Shown here piece by piece: positions 12,098 through 22,486 of a stretch of DNA of 64,000 bases (the stretch's first letter is position 1; each line of letters opens with the position of its first letter). Below the pieces are notes generated by a model. It ran no database searches and was not told the DNA's origin. It worked only from the letters and a program-made list of their open reading frames with translations. Position numbers and translations under genes: made by a program. The stretch is from Cherax quadricarinatus (Eukaryota > Arthropoda > Malacostraca > Decapoda > Parastacidae): positions 1,985,626-2,049,625 of the forward strand of contig NC_091341.1 of assembly GCF_038502225.1 (NCBI RefSeq), given 5' to 3'.

Positions 12098-12769
12098 CTA
12101 ATCTGTTACAGAAATGTCAGCTTTTCTAAGGAAGGTAGAGAAATCATGTTCGTTTGAGATGGTATATTGTTGTCCTGTTGATGTTTTCCTTACTAGTATT
12201 TTCCCATCTCGCATGAAACACTGATGTATTTTGTTTTCCTGTTTAAGTTTTCTCAGCCTGAACAGAAGGTTTTGACGTTTTTTTGTTAGACACTCATTTA
12301 TGTACACTCCATTTTTCATTGTAATTGCTGATTTAATTAGGTCCTTTCTTTTATCGTATGAATGAAGTCGGATCATTATACTGTGTTTACTTCCTGGTTT
12401 TCCTAGCAAACGTGTTTCTTTGATTTCATTGTTTTGCACGATGACTTGTACGTGGTTCTGTATTATCCTGATAGCAGTTTCTTTGCACTGTGCTTGTGTT
12501 ATGTCACTAGGAATGTGTGGACTGTTTATTATAACTGCATCAGACAACTTATCTTGTTCAGTTTTGTCGTCTTGGAAATCATTTAGTCGAGTGTGCATGT
12601 TCTGATTCCAGTCCTTGATTGCTTCTTCAACCTTCATATTTATTGTTGTTATTTGCTCAGTGTGACTGGCTATAGCTGCTTTTAGAGTATTTTCTGTGTC
12701 AACACTTCCCGATGTAATCTTCTCTTCAAGGTTTTGGATCTTGTTCTCGAGGTTGGTTATACTACTCAT
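12098..12769 (-). CDS. LINE-A1 ORF1, coiled-coil protein with baculovirus-FP-like C-terminus
   Basis: 223-residue open frame. Residues ~4-50 form a coiled coil (LENKIQNLEEKI), ~55-85 a second charged helix, and ~140-215 a block YINECLTKKRQNLLFRLRKL ... MRDGKILVRK typical of the FP-protein-like C-terminal domain found in ORF1 of several arthropod LINEs. LINE ORF1 proteins are thought to bind element RNA in ribonucleoprotein particles. The ATG and the next two codons come from the flanking Tig-E1 repeat, because LINE-A1 is 5'-truncated at 12758. The native start is upstream, as in LINE-A2 (45514). The frame is open but not a natural full-length protein. Confidence 0.7.
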   Translation of the reverse strand: MSSITNLENKIQNLEEKITSGSVDTENTLKAAIASHTEQITTINMKVEEAIKDWNQNMHTRLNDFQDDKTEQDKLSDAVIINSPHIPSDITQAQCKETAIRIIQNHVQVIVQNNEIKETRLLGKPGSKHSIMIRLHSYDKRKDLIKSAITMKNGVYINECLTKKRQNLLFRLRKLKQENKIHQCFMRDGKILVRKTSTGQQYTISNEHDFSTFLRKADISVTD

Positions 12770-12876
12770 CTCACCCTAGATTAAGACTACAAATATTTTA
12801 AGGTAAGTAATGAGTGTATTATATGTGTATTTTACTTTTTTATTGTTTTTAATGCCTAGTTCTATTGCTAACTAAA

Positions 12877-13952
12877 CCCTTTCAGGGTCCGTCCCATAGA
12901 TCAACGGCTTTACGTTCAGGGTCCAAACCGTAGATCTACGTCATGAGCTCAGCTCACTCTGATAAACTGTGAGTGGTAAATTTGGGCCTAGATATGAGAG
13001 AATACATCTATGTGGTATGTGTGCACCACATAAAACAAATCCTGCAGCACACTGTGTATAATGAGAGAAAAAAAAACTGAGACCATGATTTTCAATTAAA
13101 ACAGCGACTTTGCAGTGTTTTTTCGTATGTTTTTTATAGTTGTATTTGTGATTTCTTGGTCTCATTTGATAGAATGGAAGACATATTACAGAAATAGAGA
13201 TAATTTTGATTGGTGTTAGCACTGGAAATGGCTTGAAATTGAGCTCAAAGTGGCGGAAATGTTAAATTTTTGCCGATGTTCAAGAGTAAACAAACGACCT
13301 CACACGTCTAATACACGCCAGCTGGTGGGTCTAATATACATTCACAAATGTGGTGATGATATTTATACAATTATTACAATATTGCATAACAGTAAATCTT
13401 CTATTTTTTGGTGTGAATAAAAATTCATTATGTGAATAAAAAATCAAAATGGAATTTATTTGTAAAGCCTCAAAACATAACTAATGAACAGAGGAAATGT
13501 TAGTTTAGTGCCAGGAATACCTACATTGTTTATTCTGGACCCTATTTTGAAACTGGAATATTTTGAACTTTGTGTTAAATTGGCCAAATTACCAATTTCC
13601 GGTCACTTTATTTTGTAGTTGAAACAGTTGACTTGGCGACTTCTTGTGCTCAATCGATAGAATAAAAGTAATACTAGTGAAATAGCTGAGAATTTGGTCG
13701 ACTGGAATAATGTAATTGGCCTAAAATGGGAGTCAAAGTCGGCAAAATCGCCGATTCGTAAATATCACTGACACATCAAAATTCACGAGAGCATAATTTC
13801 GTCAATTTTCCATCAAATTTCGTACTTATTGTTTTATTACATTCACAAAAAGATTCTCTACCATTTCATAAGAAAAAATAAAAAATTTTTTTTTTGAAAA
13901 TTCTTGGACACTGGGGCACCACTTCAGATTTTGGCCTTGGACCTTGAAAGGT
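12877..13952 (-). mobile_element. PB-c, PB element nested in Tig-E1
   Basis: Reverse copy of the PB-b type. The CCCTTTCAGGGTCC end is at 12877; the other end is slightly decayed (GGACCTTGAAAGG). Target copies CTAA and TTTAA flank it. Tig-E3 carries the unoccupied site ATATATTAAGTTAGCAAT on the opposite strand near 55885. Paired palindromes at 12895-12906 (decayed) and 12929-12940. Noncoding. Confidence 0.87.
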
Positions 13953-14144
13953 TTAATATATGTTAGTGTAAACTTGTTATCTAGTATTTATATGCATTTA
14001 TGTGGAAAAAAAGGGTGTTCCACTTTACGGCAATTTCCACTTTACAGTAGCAGCCTGAAACCAAACTTGCTGTATAAGTGGGGCCCTACTGTATATACGT
14101 CCAAAACAGTCAAAGGGTTAATTGTGACTGCAAAATAAGCCACC

Positions 14145-14231
14145 ATGGTCCCAAAGAAAGTTCCTAGTGCCAGCCAGCCCTTTAGTAAATGGCTGAGAGG
14201 GGAGAACGTGCCTTCTTCAGTGATTCTATGA
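14145..14231 (+). pseudogene. Tig-J truncated transposase N-terminus
   Basis: The start codon in CCACCATGG opens a 28-residue frame MVPKKVPSASQPFSKWLRGE..., then TGA. Only the basic N-terminal signature of the Tigger transposase (M-x-PKK) is kept; the helix-turn-helix and DDE regions are absent. It is noncoding debris, useful for identifying the element and its orientation. Confidence 0.5.
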
Positions 14232-14782
14232 CATGTACGATACTAAAGCAGCAGGAGTCGATAAAGGCTATAGCGCCAGCCAGTGATAAAGTGTAGCATT
14301 AACAGTGTAGCAAGTAAAGTAAGCGATTAAGTGATAGAAAAATGATGACACGAAACTTACTCTTCCATTGTTGTTTGAGGTATATAGAGCTGAAGTATAT
14401 GGGGCTGACAACACTGTTGCCACCACCAAAACTATATGTACGACTTATGCTGGCAATAGCCCTTATAAACCCAACACCACCACCACCACCACCACTCCAC
14501 ATATGTAATGACATATTTTAGTCATTCTAGAGTGTATTTCAGGTTTCTATTTTATTTATAGTTTATTATGTCATATTAGATCAATTGTGATAACCCATAG
14601 AGTTGATATTAGTGTCATATTCTTTAAAAAATGAATTTTTTGTGAATATTTTTGGGTGTCTGGAACGGATTAATTATATTTACATTATTTCTTATGGGAA
14701 ATACTGAATCAGTTTTTGCAAGTTTCGGTTTCAGAACGACCTTCTGGAACGCATTAAGTTCGAAAATCAGGGTTCCATTGTA

Positions 14783-15359
14783 CAAGAAGGCATCCCTTCA
14801 TCCAAGAGGACCTCAAAACCGCCAGCAGGGCAGATGCAGTGTGGAACCCACGCCATACCCTACCCTTCACACCAGTAAACCAGCACACCGGGATAGCAAC
14901 CTCACATCCACTGAGCCACCTCGGCGGACAAAAGAGAGGGCAGTCGGACACCCGCCACAAAGCATACCTCCCTTGGCTACCACCTCCCAGAACCGACAGG
15001 CAGTCTCCGGAGATACACGCGTCACCTGCAGGGCACCCTGCCCTACCTCCTGGAAATCCGGGAAGGGAGCAGGACACCTCCAAATGATCCAGGTTCCACG
15101 GCAAACTATATTACTTCCAAGGGACCCAACGGAGTGGGATGAACTCCAGCATAGTTCCCCCTACCTAGAAATCGTAATGCCAGAGAGGAGTACCCCAGAG
15201 GCTACAAGACAGGGAAAAGGGAGGGGGGAGGAGTGGAAAGGGAAAAAGGGGATTGGGAGGATGGGATAGGGAGGTAATTAGATTCAGTCTGAGGAAGGAG
15301 ACCCAAAGGTCTAATTCCTTAAAACAAGAGCCTCTTCACCGTGCCAAGGAGCCCCGAGG
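14783..15359 (+). mobile_element. Unclassified retroelement 3' fragment
   Basis: A locally GC-rich stretch with overlapping open frames (for example 14652-15269 and 14839-15087) but no recognisable domain. Its end, CTAATTCCTTAAAACAAGAGCC near 15315, resembles 49870-49900 in Tig-I2 (AATTCCCTAGATCAAGAGCC), so it is a dispersed repeat. I read it as the 3' end of a retroelement; the clade is unknown. The last 54 bp before 15414 (ATAAAGTGATCAGAAATTGG...) are a scrap of PB interior. Confidence 0.35.
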
Positions 15360-15661
15360 AATAAAGTGATCAGAAATTGGTAATTTGGCCAATTTCACAA
15401 AAATTTCAAAATACAGTGGAGCCTTGACTTACGAGTTTAATCCGTTTCAGGAGCTAGCTCGTAACTCAATTTACTCATATATCAAATTAATTTTCCTCAT
15501 TTAAATTAATTAAAAGCCATTAATTCGTTCCTGCACTCGGCTGAGACGAGAAAAAATACTTGAATATGACGCTATTATCAACTGTATGCCTTATTTATCT
15601 ATCACAATTCATCTAATATGACATAATAAACAATATAATTAGCACAGAAACATGATATATA

Positions 15662-16647
15662 CAGTGGACCCCCGCATAACGATGGCATCGCATAGCGATT
15701 TTTCCGCATAACGATTACTTTTATCGCAAAATTTTGCCGCGCATACCGATTAAAAACCCGCATACCGATTTTCGTCCGAGACGCGTCCAATGTGCCCTCA
15801 GCCAGCCTCACATGTGCCGCTCCGTCCCATTGTTTACCAGCCAGCCTCCGCGGTAACATCCAAGCATACACTCGGAATATTTCGTATTATTACAGTATTT
15901 TCGGTGCTGTTTCTGGAAAATAAGTGACCATGGGCCCCAAGAAAGCTTCTAGTGCCAACCCTGTGGTAAAAAGGGTGAGAATTAGTATGGAAATTAAGAA
16001 AGATTTTGAAGGGTTTGGGGCTAACCCTGAGAAGCCTATGCCAGTTGTGGAATCCATTGTGCCTACTTCAAAGATTAAGGAAATGTGTGCAGAGTGGGTT
16101 GAACTGCAAACCTTTATAGATGAAAATCACCCTGACACAGCTGTTGCAAGCCGTGCTTGTGACTATTTCAATGACAATGTTATGGCCCATTTTAGGAAAG
16201 TCTTGAAGGAACGGGAGGTACAGAGCTCTATGGACAGATTTGTTGTGCGACAGAGGTCCAGTGACTCTCAAGCTGGTCCTAGTGGCATTAAAAGAAGAAG
16301 GGAAGTAACCCCAGAAAAGGACTTGCTACCTCAAGTCCTAATGGAAGGGGATTCCCCTTCTAAACAGTAAGAAGATAATGCTCTCCCCTCCTCCCATCCC
16401 ATCAATCATCACCAGATCTTCAATAAAAGTAAGTGTCATGTAATTGTGCATGCCTTTTTCAGTTTGTGTGTATTAAAATTAACATTTCATGTGGTAAAAA
16501 AAAATTTTTTTCATACTTTTGGGCGTCTTGCACGGATTAATTTTATTTCCATTATTTCTTATGGGGAAAATTCATTCGCATAACGATTATTTCGCATAAC
16601 GATGAGCCCTCTTGCACGGATTAAAATCGTTAACCGGGGGTCCACTG
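15662..16647 (+). mobile_element. Tig-H1, nonautonomous Tigger element
   Basis: Ends CAGTGGACCCCCGCATAACG and CGGGGGTCCACTG with TA on both sides. Tig-I2 holds the empty site: ATATATACTCTAG at 49133-49145 matches the joined flanks here. It carries a 146-codon frame between leader and 3' UTR. An almost identical copy (Tig-H2) lies 327 bp away in inverted orientation. Confidence 0.93.
15930..16370 (+). CDS. Tig-H1 DDE-less Tigger transposase remnant (146 aa)
   Basis: The ATG in ACCATGGGC (15930) is the natural start; an upstream in-frame GTG at 15924 is not. Residues 1-25 are the basic Tigger N-terminus (MGPKKASSANPVVKRVRISM). The helix-turn-helix is cut off at about residue 25 and the whole DDE core is missing. 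Residues ~55-146 match the C-terminal tail of Tigger proteins (WVELQTFIDENHPD, HFRKVLKEREVQSSMDRF, DSPSKQ stop). The frame has no stops and Tig-H2 encodes nearly the same protein, with about six substitutions. It cannot catalyse transposition. Whether it is translated is unknown; a conserved deletion derivative amplified in trans would explain it. Confidence 0.6.
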   Translation: MGPKKASSANPVVKRVRISMEIKKDFEGFGANPEKPMPVVESIVPTSKIKEMCAEWVELQTFIDENHPDTAVASRACDYFNDNVMAHFRKVLKEREVQSSMDRFVVRQRSSDSQAGPSGIKRRREVTPEKDLLPQVLMEGDSPSKQ

Positions 16648-16974
16648 TACTCTAGAATGAATAAAATAGGCCACAGTACAGCGGCAGAGGCAGCAGCGGC
16701 AGAAGCGTCAGCCATTTCTGTCAATTTGACCGTAGCATCTTCCCATGTTCTTACTGTAAGAGAAAACAGAGTATTTTTGAGACTAACTGCAGTAGATCAC
16801 TAGGACCCATGGTGAGAAAAAAGAAATTTGGCCAAATGATTGTAAAAAATTCAAGCAAGCACTAGAGAACTGCTCCCCACAGGGATGTAAACATGTTTAC
16901 TGCTTACCAGCTGTGCCAACTAGCAGAAGCAATCTGAATTATTATTATGTACGTATTATGCATTATTATTATTA

Positions 16975-17940
16975 CAGTGGACCCCCGGTTAACGATTTTA
17001 ATCCGTGCAAGAGGGATAATTGTTATGCGAAATAATCGTTATGCGAATGAATTTTCCCCATAAGAAATAATGGAAATAAAATTAATCCGTGCAAGACGCC
17101 CAAAAGTATGAAAAAATTTTTTTTTTACCACATGAAATGTTAATTTTAATACACACAAACTGAAAAAGGCATGCACAATTACATGACACTTACTTTTATT
17201 GAAGATCTGGTGATGATTGATGGGATGGGAGGAGGGGAGAGCATTATCTTCTTACTGTTTAGAAGGGGAATCCCCTTCCATTACGACTTGAGGTAGCAAG
17301 TCCTTTTCCGGGGTTACTTCCCTTCTTCTTTTAATGCCACTAGGACCAGCTTGAGAGTCACTGGACCTCTGTCGCACAACAAATCTGTCCATAGAGCTCT
17401 GTACCTCCCGTTCCTTTACGATTTGTCTAAAATGGGCCACAACATTGTCATTGAAATAGTCACCAGCACGGCTTGCAACAGCTGTGTCAGGGTGATTTTC
17501 ATCTATAAAAGTTTGCAGTTCAACCCACTGTGCACACATTTCCTTAATCTTTGAAGTAGGCACAATGGATTCCACAACTGGCATAGGCTTCTCAGGGTTA
17601 GCCCCAAACCCTTCAAAATCTTTCTTAATTTCCATACTAATTCTCACCCTTTTTACCACAGGGTTGGCACTAGAAGCTTTCTTGGGGCCCATGGTCACTT
17701 ATTTTCCAGAAACAGCACCGAAAACACTGTAATAATACGAAATATTCCGAGTGTATGCTTGGATGTTACCGCGGAGGCTGGCTGGTAAACAATGGGATGG
17801 GCGGCACATGTGAGGGCACATTGGACGCGTCTCGGACGAAAATCGGTGAGCGGGTTTTTAATCGGTATGCGCGGCAAAAATTTTGCGATAAAAGTAAGCG
17901 GTATGCGGAAAAATCGCTATGTGATGCCATCGTTATGCGG
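16975..17940 (-). mobile_element. Tig-H2, inverted copy of Tig-H1
   Basis: Minus orientation. The 3' end, CAGTGGACCCCCGGTTAACG, is at 16975 after TA. The other end stops at CGTTATGCGG (17940) without the final GGGTCCACTG, so about 10-15 bp of terminus are lost. The flank then continues with satellite GTTAATTTGGGGAACTGAAG. Together with Tig-H1 it forms an inverted repeat with ~965-985-bp arms and a 327-bp spacer. Confidence 0.9.
17252..17692 (-). CDS. Tig-H2 DDE-less Tigger transposase remnant (146 aa)
   Basis: ATG at 17692 (complement), stop at 17252. Same architecture as the Tig-H1 product: basic N-terminus, no catalytic domain, Tigger C-terminal tail. Visible differences include E/Q in AEWVELQ, C/G in SRACDYF, HFRKVLK versus HFRQIVK and a change near the end. 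Both copies lack stops, so either insertions are recent or the frame is retained. Confidence 0.6.
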   Translation of the reverse strand: MGPKKASSANPVVKRVRISMEIKKDFEGFGANPEKPMPVVESIVPTSKIKEMCAQWVELQTFIDENHPDTAVASRAGDYFNDNVVAHFRQIVKEREVQSSMDRFVVRQRSSDSQAGPSGIKRRREVTPEKDLLPQVVMEGDSPSKQ

Positions 17941-17941
17941 G

Positions 17942-18141
17942 TTAATTTGGGGAACTGAAGCTCTATCATTATTATAAAAAAATAATTATTATTAATTTAG
18001 GGAACTGAAGCTCTATCATTATTATAATTATTATTATTAGTTTAGGGAACTGAAGCTCTATTATTATTATTATTATAATAATTACTGTATTATTAATTTA
18101 GGGAACTGAAGCTCTATCATTATTATAATAATTATTATTAA
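17942..18141 (+). repeat. AATTTAGGGAACTGAAGCTC satellite, first block
   Basis: Four imperfect copies of a unit containing TTTAGGGAACTGAAGCTCTA plus an AT-rich ATTATTATAAT spacer, unit length about 50-60 bp. Other blocks are at 25768-26262 and one at 49790-49870 in Tig-I2. It is an internal satellite of Tig-I. PB-e entered a TTAA of this array. Confidence 0.85.
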
Positions 18142-19298
18142 CCCTTTCACAGGGTTTCGGATGTACTAGTATGGCTTATGCACCAGGATTTTTGACGTAC
18201 TAGTACACCTAAATTCTAGCGCCCTCAAATCTAGTGAAAGCTGGTAGGCCTACATATGAAAGAATGGGTCTATGTGGTCAGTGTGCGTAGTATAAACAAA
18301 ATCCTGCAGCACACAGTGCATAATGAGAAAAAAAAAATTGACCGTGTTTTTGGATTAAAACAGCAACTTTGCACTGTATTTTCATATGGTATTTATTGTT
18401 GTACAGTAGGGCCCCACTTATACGGCGGGTTAGGTTCCAGGCTGTCGCCGGAAAGCAGACATCGTCGGAAATCAGAACGCCATTTTTTTCCATTTATAAA
18501 TACTACATATAAATGCCAGACAACAAGTTTACACTAAATTATATTAGGCTAGTAATAGAACTAGGCATTAAAAACACACAAAGTAGAATACAGTCACAGT
18601 AAATTCATTACTTATCTTAAAGTATTTGTAATCTTAATGTAGGGAGAGAGGTGAGTAGTACTTATTTGTAGGAAGTCAGGTGCAGGTAGCCCAGGTGTAG
18701 GTAGCACTGGCTCCCCCTCTCATACTTAATATACGATATTTAAAACATCCCAGAGAGGTAAAATACACATACAGTACACTCATTATTTACCTTAAAATAT
18801 GTGTAGTCTTAATATAGGAAGAGAGGTGAGTAGTATTTATTTGTAGAAAGTCAGTGTAGGTAGCTGGTAGGTGTAGCCCACCTGGGCTACACCTACCGGC
18901 TACCTACACTGTGGCCCAGAGCCATATTATTAGCATCGACATGCCTTGTTCACTGAATTTAATCATTTCTAACAATTACCTTTAGATGCCATCATAAATG
19001 AAGGTAGAAGTAATGAATAATTCATGCCGAAAATTGTAAACAAAAGCGGAGTGAGGGAGTGGCTGGGCCAAACACAGATTCATTCACGTTTTCTCTGATG
19101 GCTGAACAGAGAAAACGTAATGTTGTCCCTCCACCCGGCTACCACACAGCTCCACAAGTATTATCAGAGCACACATAAAATATGCAATAAATGCCAGACA
19201 AAAGTTTACACTAACTTATATTAAGTTAGCAATAGAAATAGGCATTAAAAACACAATAAAAGGTAAGATACACACAGAGTACACTTATTACTTACCTT

Positions 19299-20106
19299 AA
19301 AATATTAATATTAATGTCTGAGAGGTGAGTGGCAGGGTGTTTATTGAATAAAATCAGAATGGCACACCATCATCCTCTAACTTGGCACTTAAAGCAAGAG
19401 CCTTACGACTTCTCTTTTTATTACAGCTAACCTTAGACGCCATCGCCAATGAGAGCCAACTAGTTAACGAAAGAGTAAATGAGAGAGAAAACGAGATACA
19501 GAGTTGAGACAATGTAAGAACACAAACTGAACAGGTAGTGGGCGATCACTTGGTCAGGCGAAATAAATGCGTATTAATATGTGCCTACTTTTAGTTCATT
19601 CACGTCCATTTGTAAGAGTTTGTAAAACATTTACCTCAATATTTTTTTACTTTAATAATAATTACCTCACAATACAAATACTCTTACATTGTGTACAAGT
19701 TGTACAAGTTAGTTCAGAATAAACAAACAGCTACACACGAAAATATTAATATTAATGTCTGAGAGGTGAGTGGCAGGGTGTTTATTGAATAAAATCAGAA
19801 TGGCACACCATCATCCTCTAACTTGGCACTTAAAGCAAGAGCCTTACGACTTCTCTTTTTATTACAGCTAACCTTAGACGCCAACGCCAATGAGAGCCAA
19901 CTAGTTAACGAAAGAGTAAACGAGAGAGAAAACGAGATACAGAGTTGAGACAATGTAAGAACACAAACTGAACAGGTAGTGGGCGATCACTTGGTCAGGC
20001 GAAATAAATGCGTATTAATATGTGCCTACTTTTAGTTCATTCACGTCCATTTGTAAGAGTTTGTAAAACATTTACCTCAATATTTTTTTACTTTTTTTTT
20101 TTTTTT

Positions 20107-20142
<36 letters not shown>

Positions 20143-21252
20143 AAATTTGTGCACACATACAGAGGTACAAAAAATACAGATAAGAGCAGCATGCCAAAGC
20201 CACTTATACTATGCATAGCATTACGGGCTGGCTTAAAATTAACTTAAGATGAACTAAGCAATGATGACATCAGTGATAAAACTTTAATGTAAACAGATTA
20301 CTATAAAGCACAAGTGAGTATTACAAAGACAGGTCATATGGTTGTATGCATTGTTGTACATTCAGTGGAATGGAGTATTCTGTTAGGTAGTGTATTTAAA
20401 AATAATAAAGTTAGATTGGGTTTTAGGTTTAACATTTATGTGATATAATTGTGAGAAACATTTAAGATATACAATTTATAAGGTTCAGTTATTCAGTATT
20501 TATTTGGTTTTGGGTGAGTAAGTGATCTTTGAGAAGAGACTTGAATTTATAAACAGGTAGTGTTTCTTTTATATTTACAGGTAATGAGTTCCAGATTTTA
20601 GGGCCTTTTATGTGCATTGAGTTTTAGCATAGTGTGAGATGGACACGAGGAACATCAAAGAGTGATCTGTGCCTTGTGTTATGGTCATGTGTTCTGTTGA
20701 GGTTGGCAAGGAGATGTTTGAGGGGAGGGTTAATATCAGAGTTAAGTGTTCTATGTATGTAATAGGTGCAGTAATAAGTATGAATGTTTTGTATGGTGAA
20801 TAGGTTTAGTGTATTGAATATTGGTGGAGTGTGCTGCCTATAGTGAGAATTTGTTATCATTCTAACTGCAGCCTTTTGTTGGGTAATTAGTGGTCTGAGA
20901 TGGTTACTTGTTGTTGAGCCCCATGCACAAATTCCATAGGTGAGATAGGGGTAAATAAGAGAGTGATATAGGGCCAGGAGGGCTGACTGTGGAGCATAGT
21001 ACCGTATCTTCGATAGTATGCCTACAGTCTTGGAAATTTTCTTAGAAATTTGTTGTATATGTGTATGAAATTTGAGTCTATTATCAAGGTGGATTCCTAA
21101 GAATTTTCCCTCTGTTAGCTTTGTGATAGGTGATCCGTTTATCATTATGTTAAGAGGGACACTTTAATAATAATTACCTCACAATACAAATACTCTTACA
21201 TTGTGTACAAGTTGTACAAGTTAGTTCAGAATAAACAAACAGCTACACACGA
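19299..21252 (+). repeat. 441-bp tandem duplication inside Tig-E2
   Basis: Unit 1 is 19299-19739 and unit 2 starts at 19740, both beginning AAAATATTAATATTAATGTC and including GGTCAGGCGAAATAAATGCG. Unit 2 is split by LINE-A3 (20094-21162) and resumes with TTTAATAATAATTACCTC. Unit 1 is therefore the empty-site allele for that insertion. Confidence 0.9.
20094..21162 (-). mobile_element. LINE-A3, 5'-truncated LINE
   Basis: Minus-strand copy beginning inside the reverse transcriptase thumb (MINGSPITKLTEGKF at 21145) and running through the C-terminus to a tail of TTTATTTATT plus poly-T (20094-20140). The coding part is open from 21145 to a stop near 20624 and closely matches LINE-A1 (KISKTVGILSKIRYYAPQ). 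Short ACTT target duplication (ambiguous because of the T run). Severe 5' truncation is usual for LINE integrations. Confidence 0.9.
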
Positions 21253-21257
21253 ATGAA

Positions 21258-21270
21258 TGAAGATAATAAT

Positions 21271-21310
<40 letters not shown>

Positions 21311-21360
21311 ATAATAATATTATCAATATTAATAATAATAATAATAATAATATTATTTAT
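21258..21360. repeat. AAT/ATT trinucleotide microsatellite
   Basis: Long AAT then ATT runs (partly self-complementary), followed by AAAAAGCACTAAACCCACAA, a motif that looks like part of a dispersed repeat. Confidence 0.85.
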
Positions 21361-22069
21361 TATAAAAAGCACTAAACCCACAAGGGTCGTGAATTGCTAT
21401 ACATAGAGTAAAGGCATACGAAAAGAATATTTTTCTACAGTTATCCCCCAGTTTGATTAGAGAAAACATAATTCTTCCGACACTACCTACACAGCTGCTT
21501 TGTAAACAAATCTCATATTTACATCAATTTTTATTCTGAGTGTATGTATCATGTTTATATGCTATGTAATGGGTTTCATATATAATTTTGAGGAAAATAT
21601 CATAGATGGATTAATGAAAACGCCTATATTGATTTAAAATAAGACATTTAGTGTGCCCAAGAGTGATTATTATTACGTAGTATTGGCGTCATGAGTAGAG
21701 AGAGACTTATCGATTTTAACCCGTAAACGGTCCAAGCAGACCTACGTTCATATGTGTAGTGCTACAGAAGTAGATCTACTTTTTTTTTTACATACAGTGG
21801 TCCCTCGCTTTTCGTAGTTCTCGGCAATCGTAAATTTCGCCAATCATAGGGGTATTTTCGTATAAACATGGACTCGCTTTTCATAGGCTGACTTCGGAAT
21901 AGTAGTTCGTCTGGGACGTGTACGCACGGTGTGAGTCAGGGAGGCCTCCCTACCCAGCCAGTCTAGCATTGTTTACCAGTGAGTGAAGGTCCTCTCAAGT
22001 GCTCCTACGAAATATTTCATAATACGTATTCCACTCATTTTAGTGCTTGCAAGTACTAAATAAGCTACC

Positions 22070-22219
22070 ATGGCTCGAAAGAAAGCTCCTAGTGCCAAGC
22101 CTGTGGTAAAGAAGGTGAGAAATATGTACAGTGACAAAGTCTTGGGCCATTTTAGAGAAGTGTTAAAGAGATGCCAGAAACAGAGCTCTCTCCACAGTTA
22201 CTTTGCGAGACAGGACTAG
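22070..22219 (+). pseudogene. Tig-G1 mini-frame, transposase N- and C-terminal scraps
   Basis: A 49-codon frame from ATG in CTACCATGG: MARKKAPSAKPVVKKVRN, then directly HFREVLKRCQKQSSLHSYFARQD and TAG. Compared with the Tig-H product, everything between the basic N-terminus and the C-terminal HFR motif is deleted. Downstream bases to 22330 still resemble the Tig-H tail out of frame (GGGGATTCCCC before the end). Not a functional transposase. Confidence 0.55.
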
Positions 22220-22486
22220 AGTGACTCTCAAGGTGGTCCTAGTGGCATTAAGAAACAGAAGAGAAGCAACCCCAGAGAAGCAATTGGTACCTGAGGTGTT
22301 GCTGGAAGGGGATTCCCCTTCCAAACTGTAAACAATCCAATCTCTCTCCTCCTCCAGTCTCCCATACACTAAGAAGAATCTCCAATAAAGTTAAGTGTTA
22401 TGCTGTTAATGTTTCATTCATCATTTCCCATTGTATTGTTTATGTACTACATGTATATTTCATGTAAAAAAATTTTTTTGTTTTAA

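Larger units (their letters stand above)
7312..12758 (-). mobile_element. LINE-A1, near full-length LINE
   Basis: The minus-strand element runs from a truncated 5' end inside ORF1 (12758) to a TAAA-type tail (TTTATTT repeats at 7312-7335 on the plus strand). It split a Tig-E1 tandem unit: the left side ends CTTACAATAAA and the right side resumes TACTACTCATCTC, continuous in the undisturbed unit at 7130-7150. Order 5' to 3': ORF1 (12098-12758), AT-rich spacer ~1.1 kb including Tig-F2, endonuclease, LINE-B tail insert, linker, reverse transcriptase, 3' UTR 7336-7684. Confidence 0.9.
5955..14091. mobile_element. Tig-E1, TA-inserting element with large nested cargo
   Basis: Inverted ends CAGTAGGGCCCC...GGGGCCCTACTG with TA on each side. 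Own sequence is 5955-7311, 12759-12876 and 13953-14091, about 1.4 kb after removing inserts (Tig-F1, LINE-A1, PB-c). Internal features shared with Tig-E2 and Tig-E3 are a 169-bp tandem repeat containing ATTAAGACTACAAATATTTT and the block GGTACACATTAAAATCAGTAAG. The frame at 6760-6987 resembles an open frame in Tig-E3 (57420-57692) but has low-complexity composition and no recognisable domain. Assignment to pogo/Tigger rests on the CAGT end and TA target only. Confidence 0.8.
3904..14117. mobile_element. PB-a, piggyBac-like TTAA element (host of the left nest)
   Basis: Bounded by TTAA at 3900-3903 and 14118-14121 with inverted ends CCCTTTGACTG / CAGTCAAAGGG. Its own sequence is 3904-3996, 5072-5954 and 14092-14117. 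PB-b interrupts it at a TTAA and Tig-E1 at a TA. Tig-E1 entered the TATATA core of the subterminal palindrome: AGTATA at 5949-5954 continues as TATACG at 14092. No intact reading frame. TTAA duplication with CCC ends is the piggyBac superfamily hallmark; assignment is supported by the transposase-like sequence at 29470 and 63662. Confidence 0.8.
3700..14780 (+). mobile_element. Tig-J, Tigger-like element split by a 10-kb nested insertion
   Basis: The right end is clear: 14650-14780 reads TTTTTGGGTGTCTGGAACGG... and ends GGTTCCATTG followed by TA, the 3' pattern shared by Tig-G and Tig-H. The leader is split by PB-a at a TTAA: CATTTCATAATAATCCC before 3900 and GCAAAATAAGCCACCATGG after 14121 together resemble the leader of Tig-G. 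The left terminal repeat is not recognisable, so the start is approximate. A short CCACCACC run (14478-14500) lies inside the right part. Confidence 0.45.

Noticed and set aside
14652..15269. 205-codon open frame on the plus strand
   Set aside because: GC-rich local composition, Pro/Arg/Thr-rich low-complexity translation, overlaps the Tig-J terminus, and two other frames are also open.
15360..15413. PB sequence left of Tig-I1 as the other half of the piggyBac-like fragment at 29470
   Set aside because: The left flank lies in the opposite family orientation and is not adjacent in the PB element, so the two flanks cannot be rejoined as one element.
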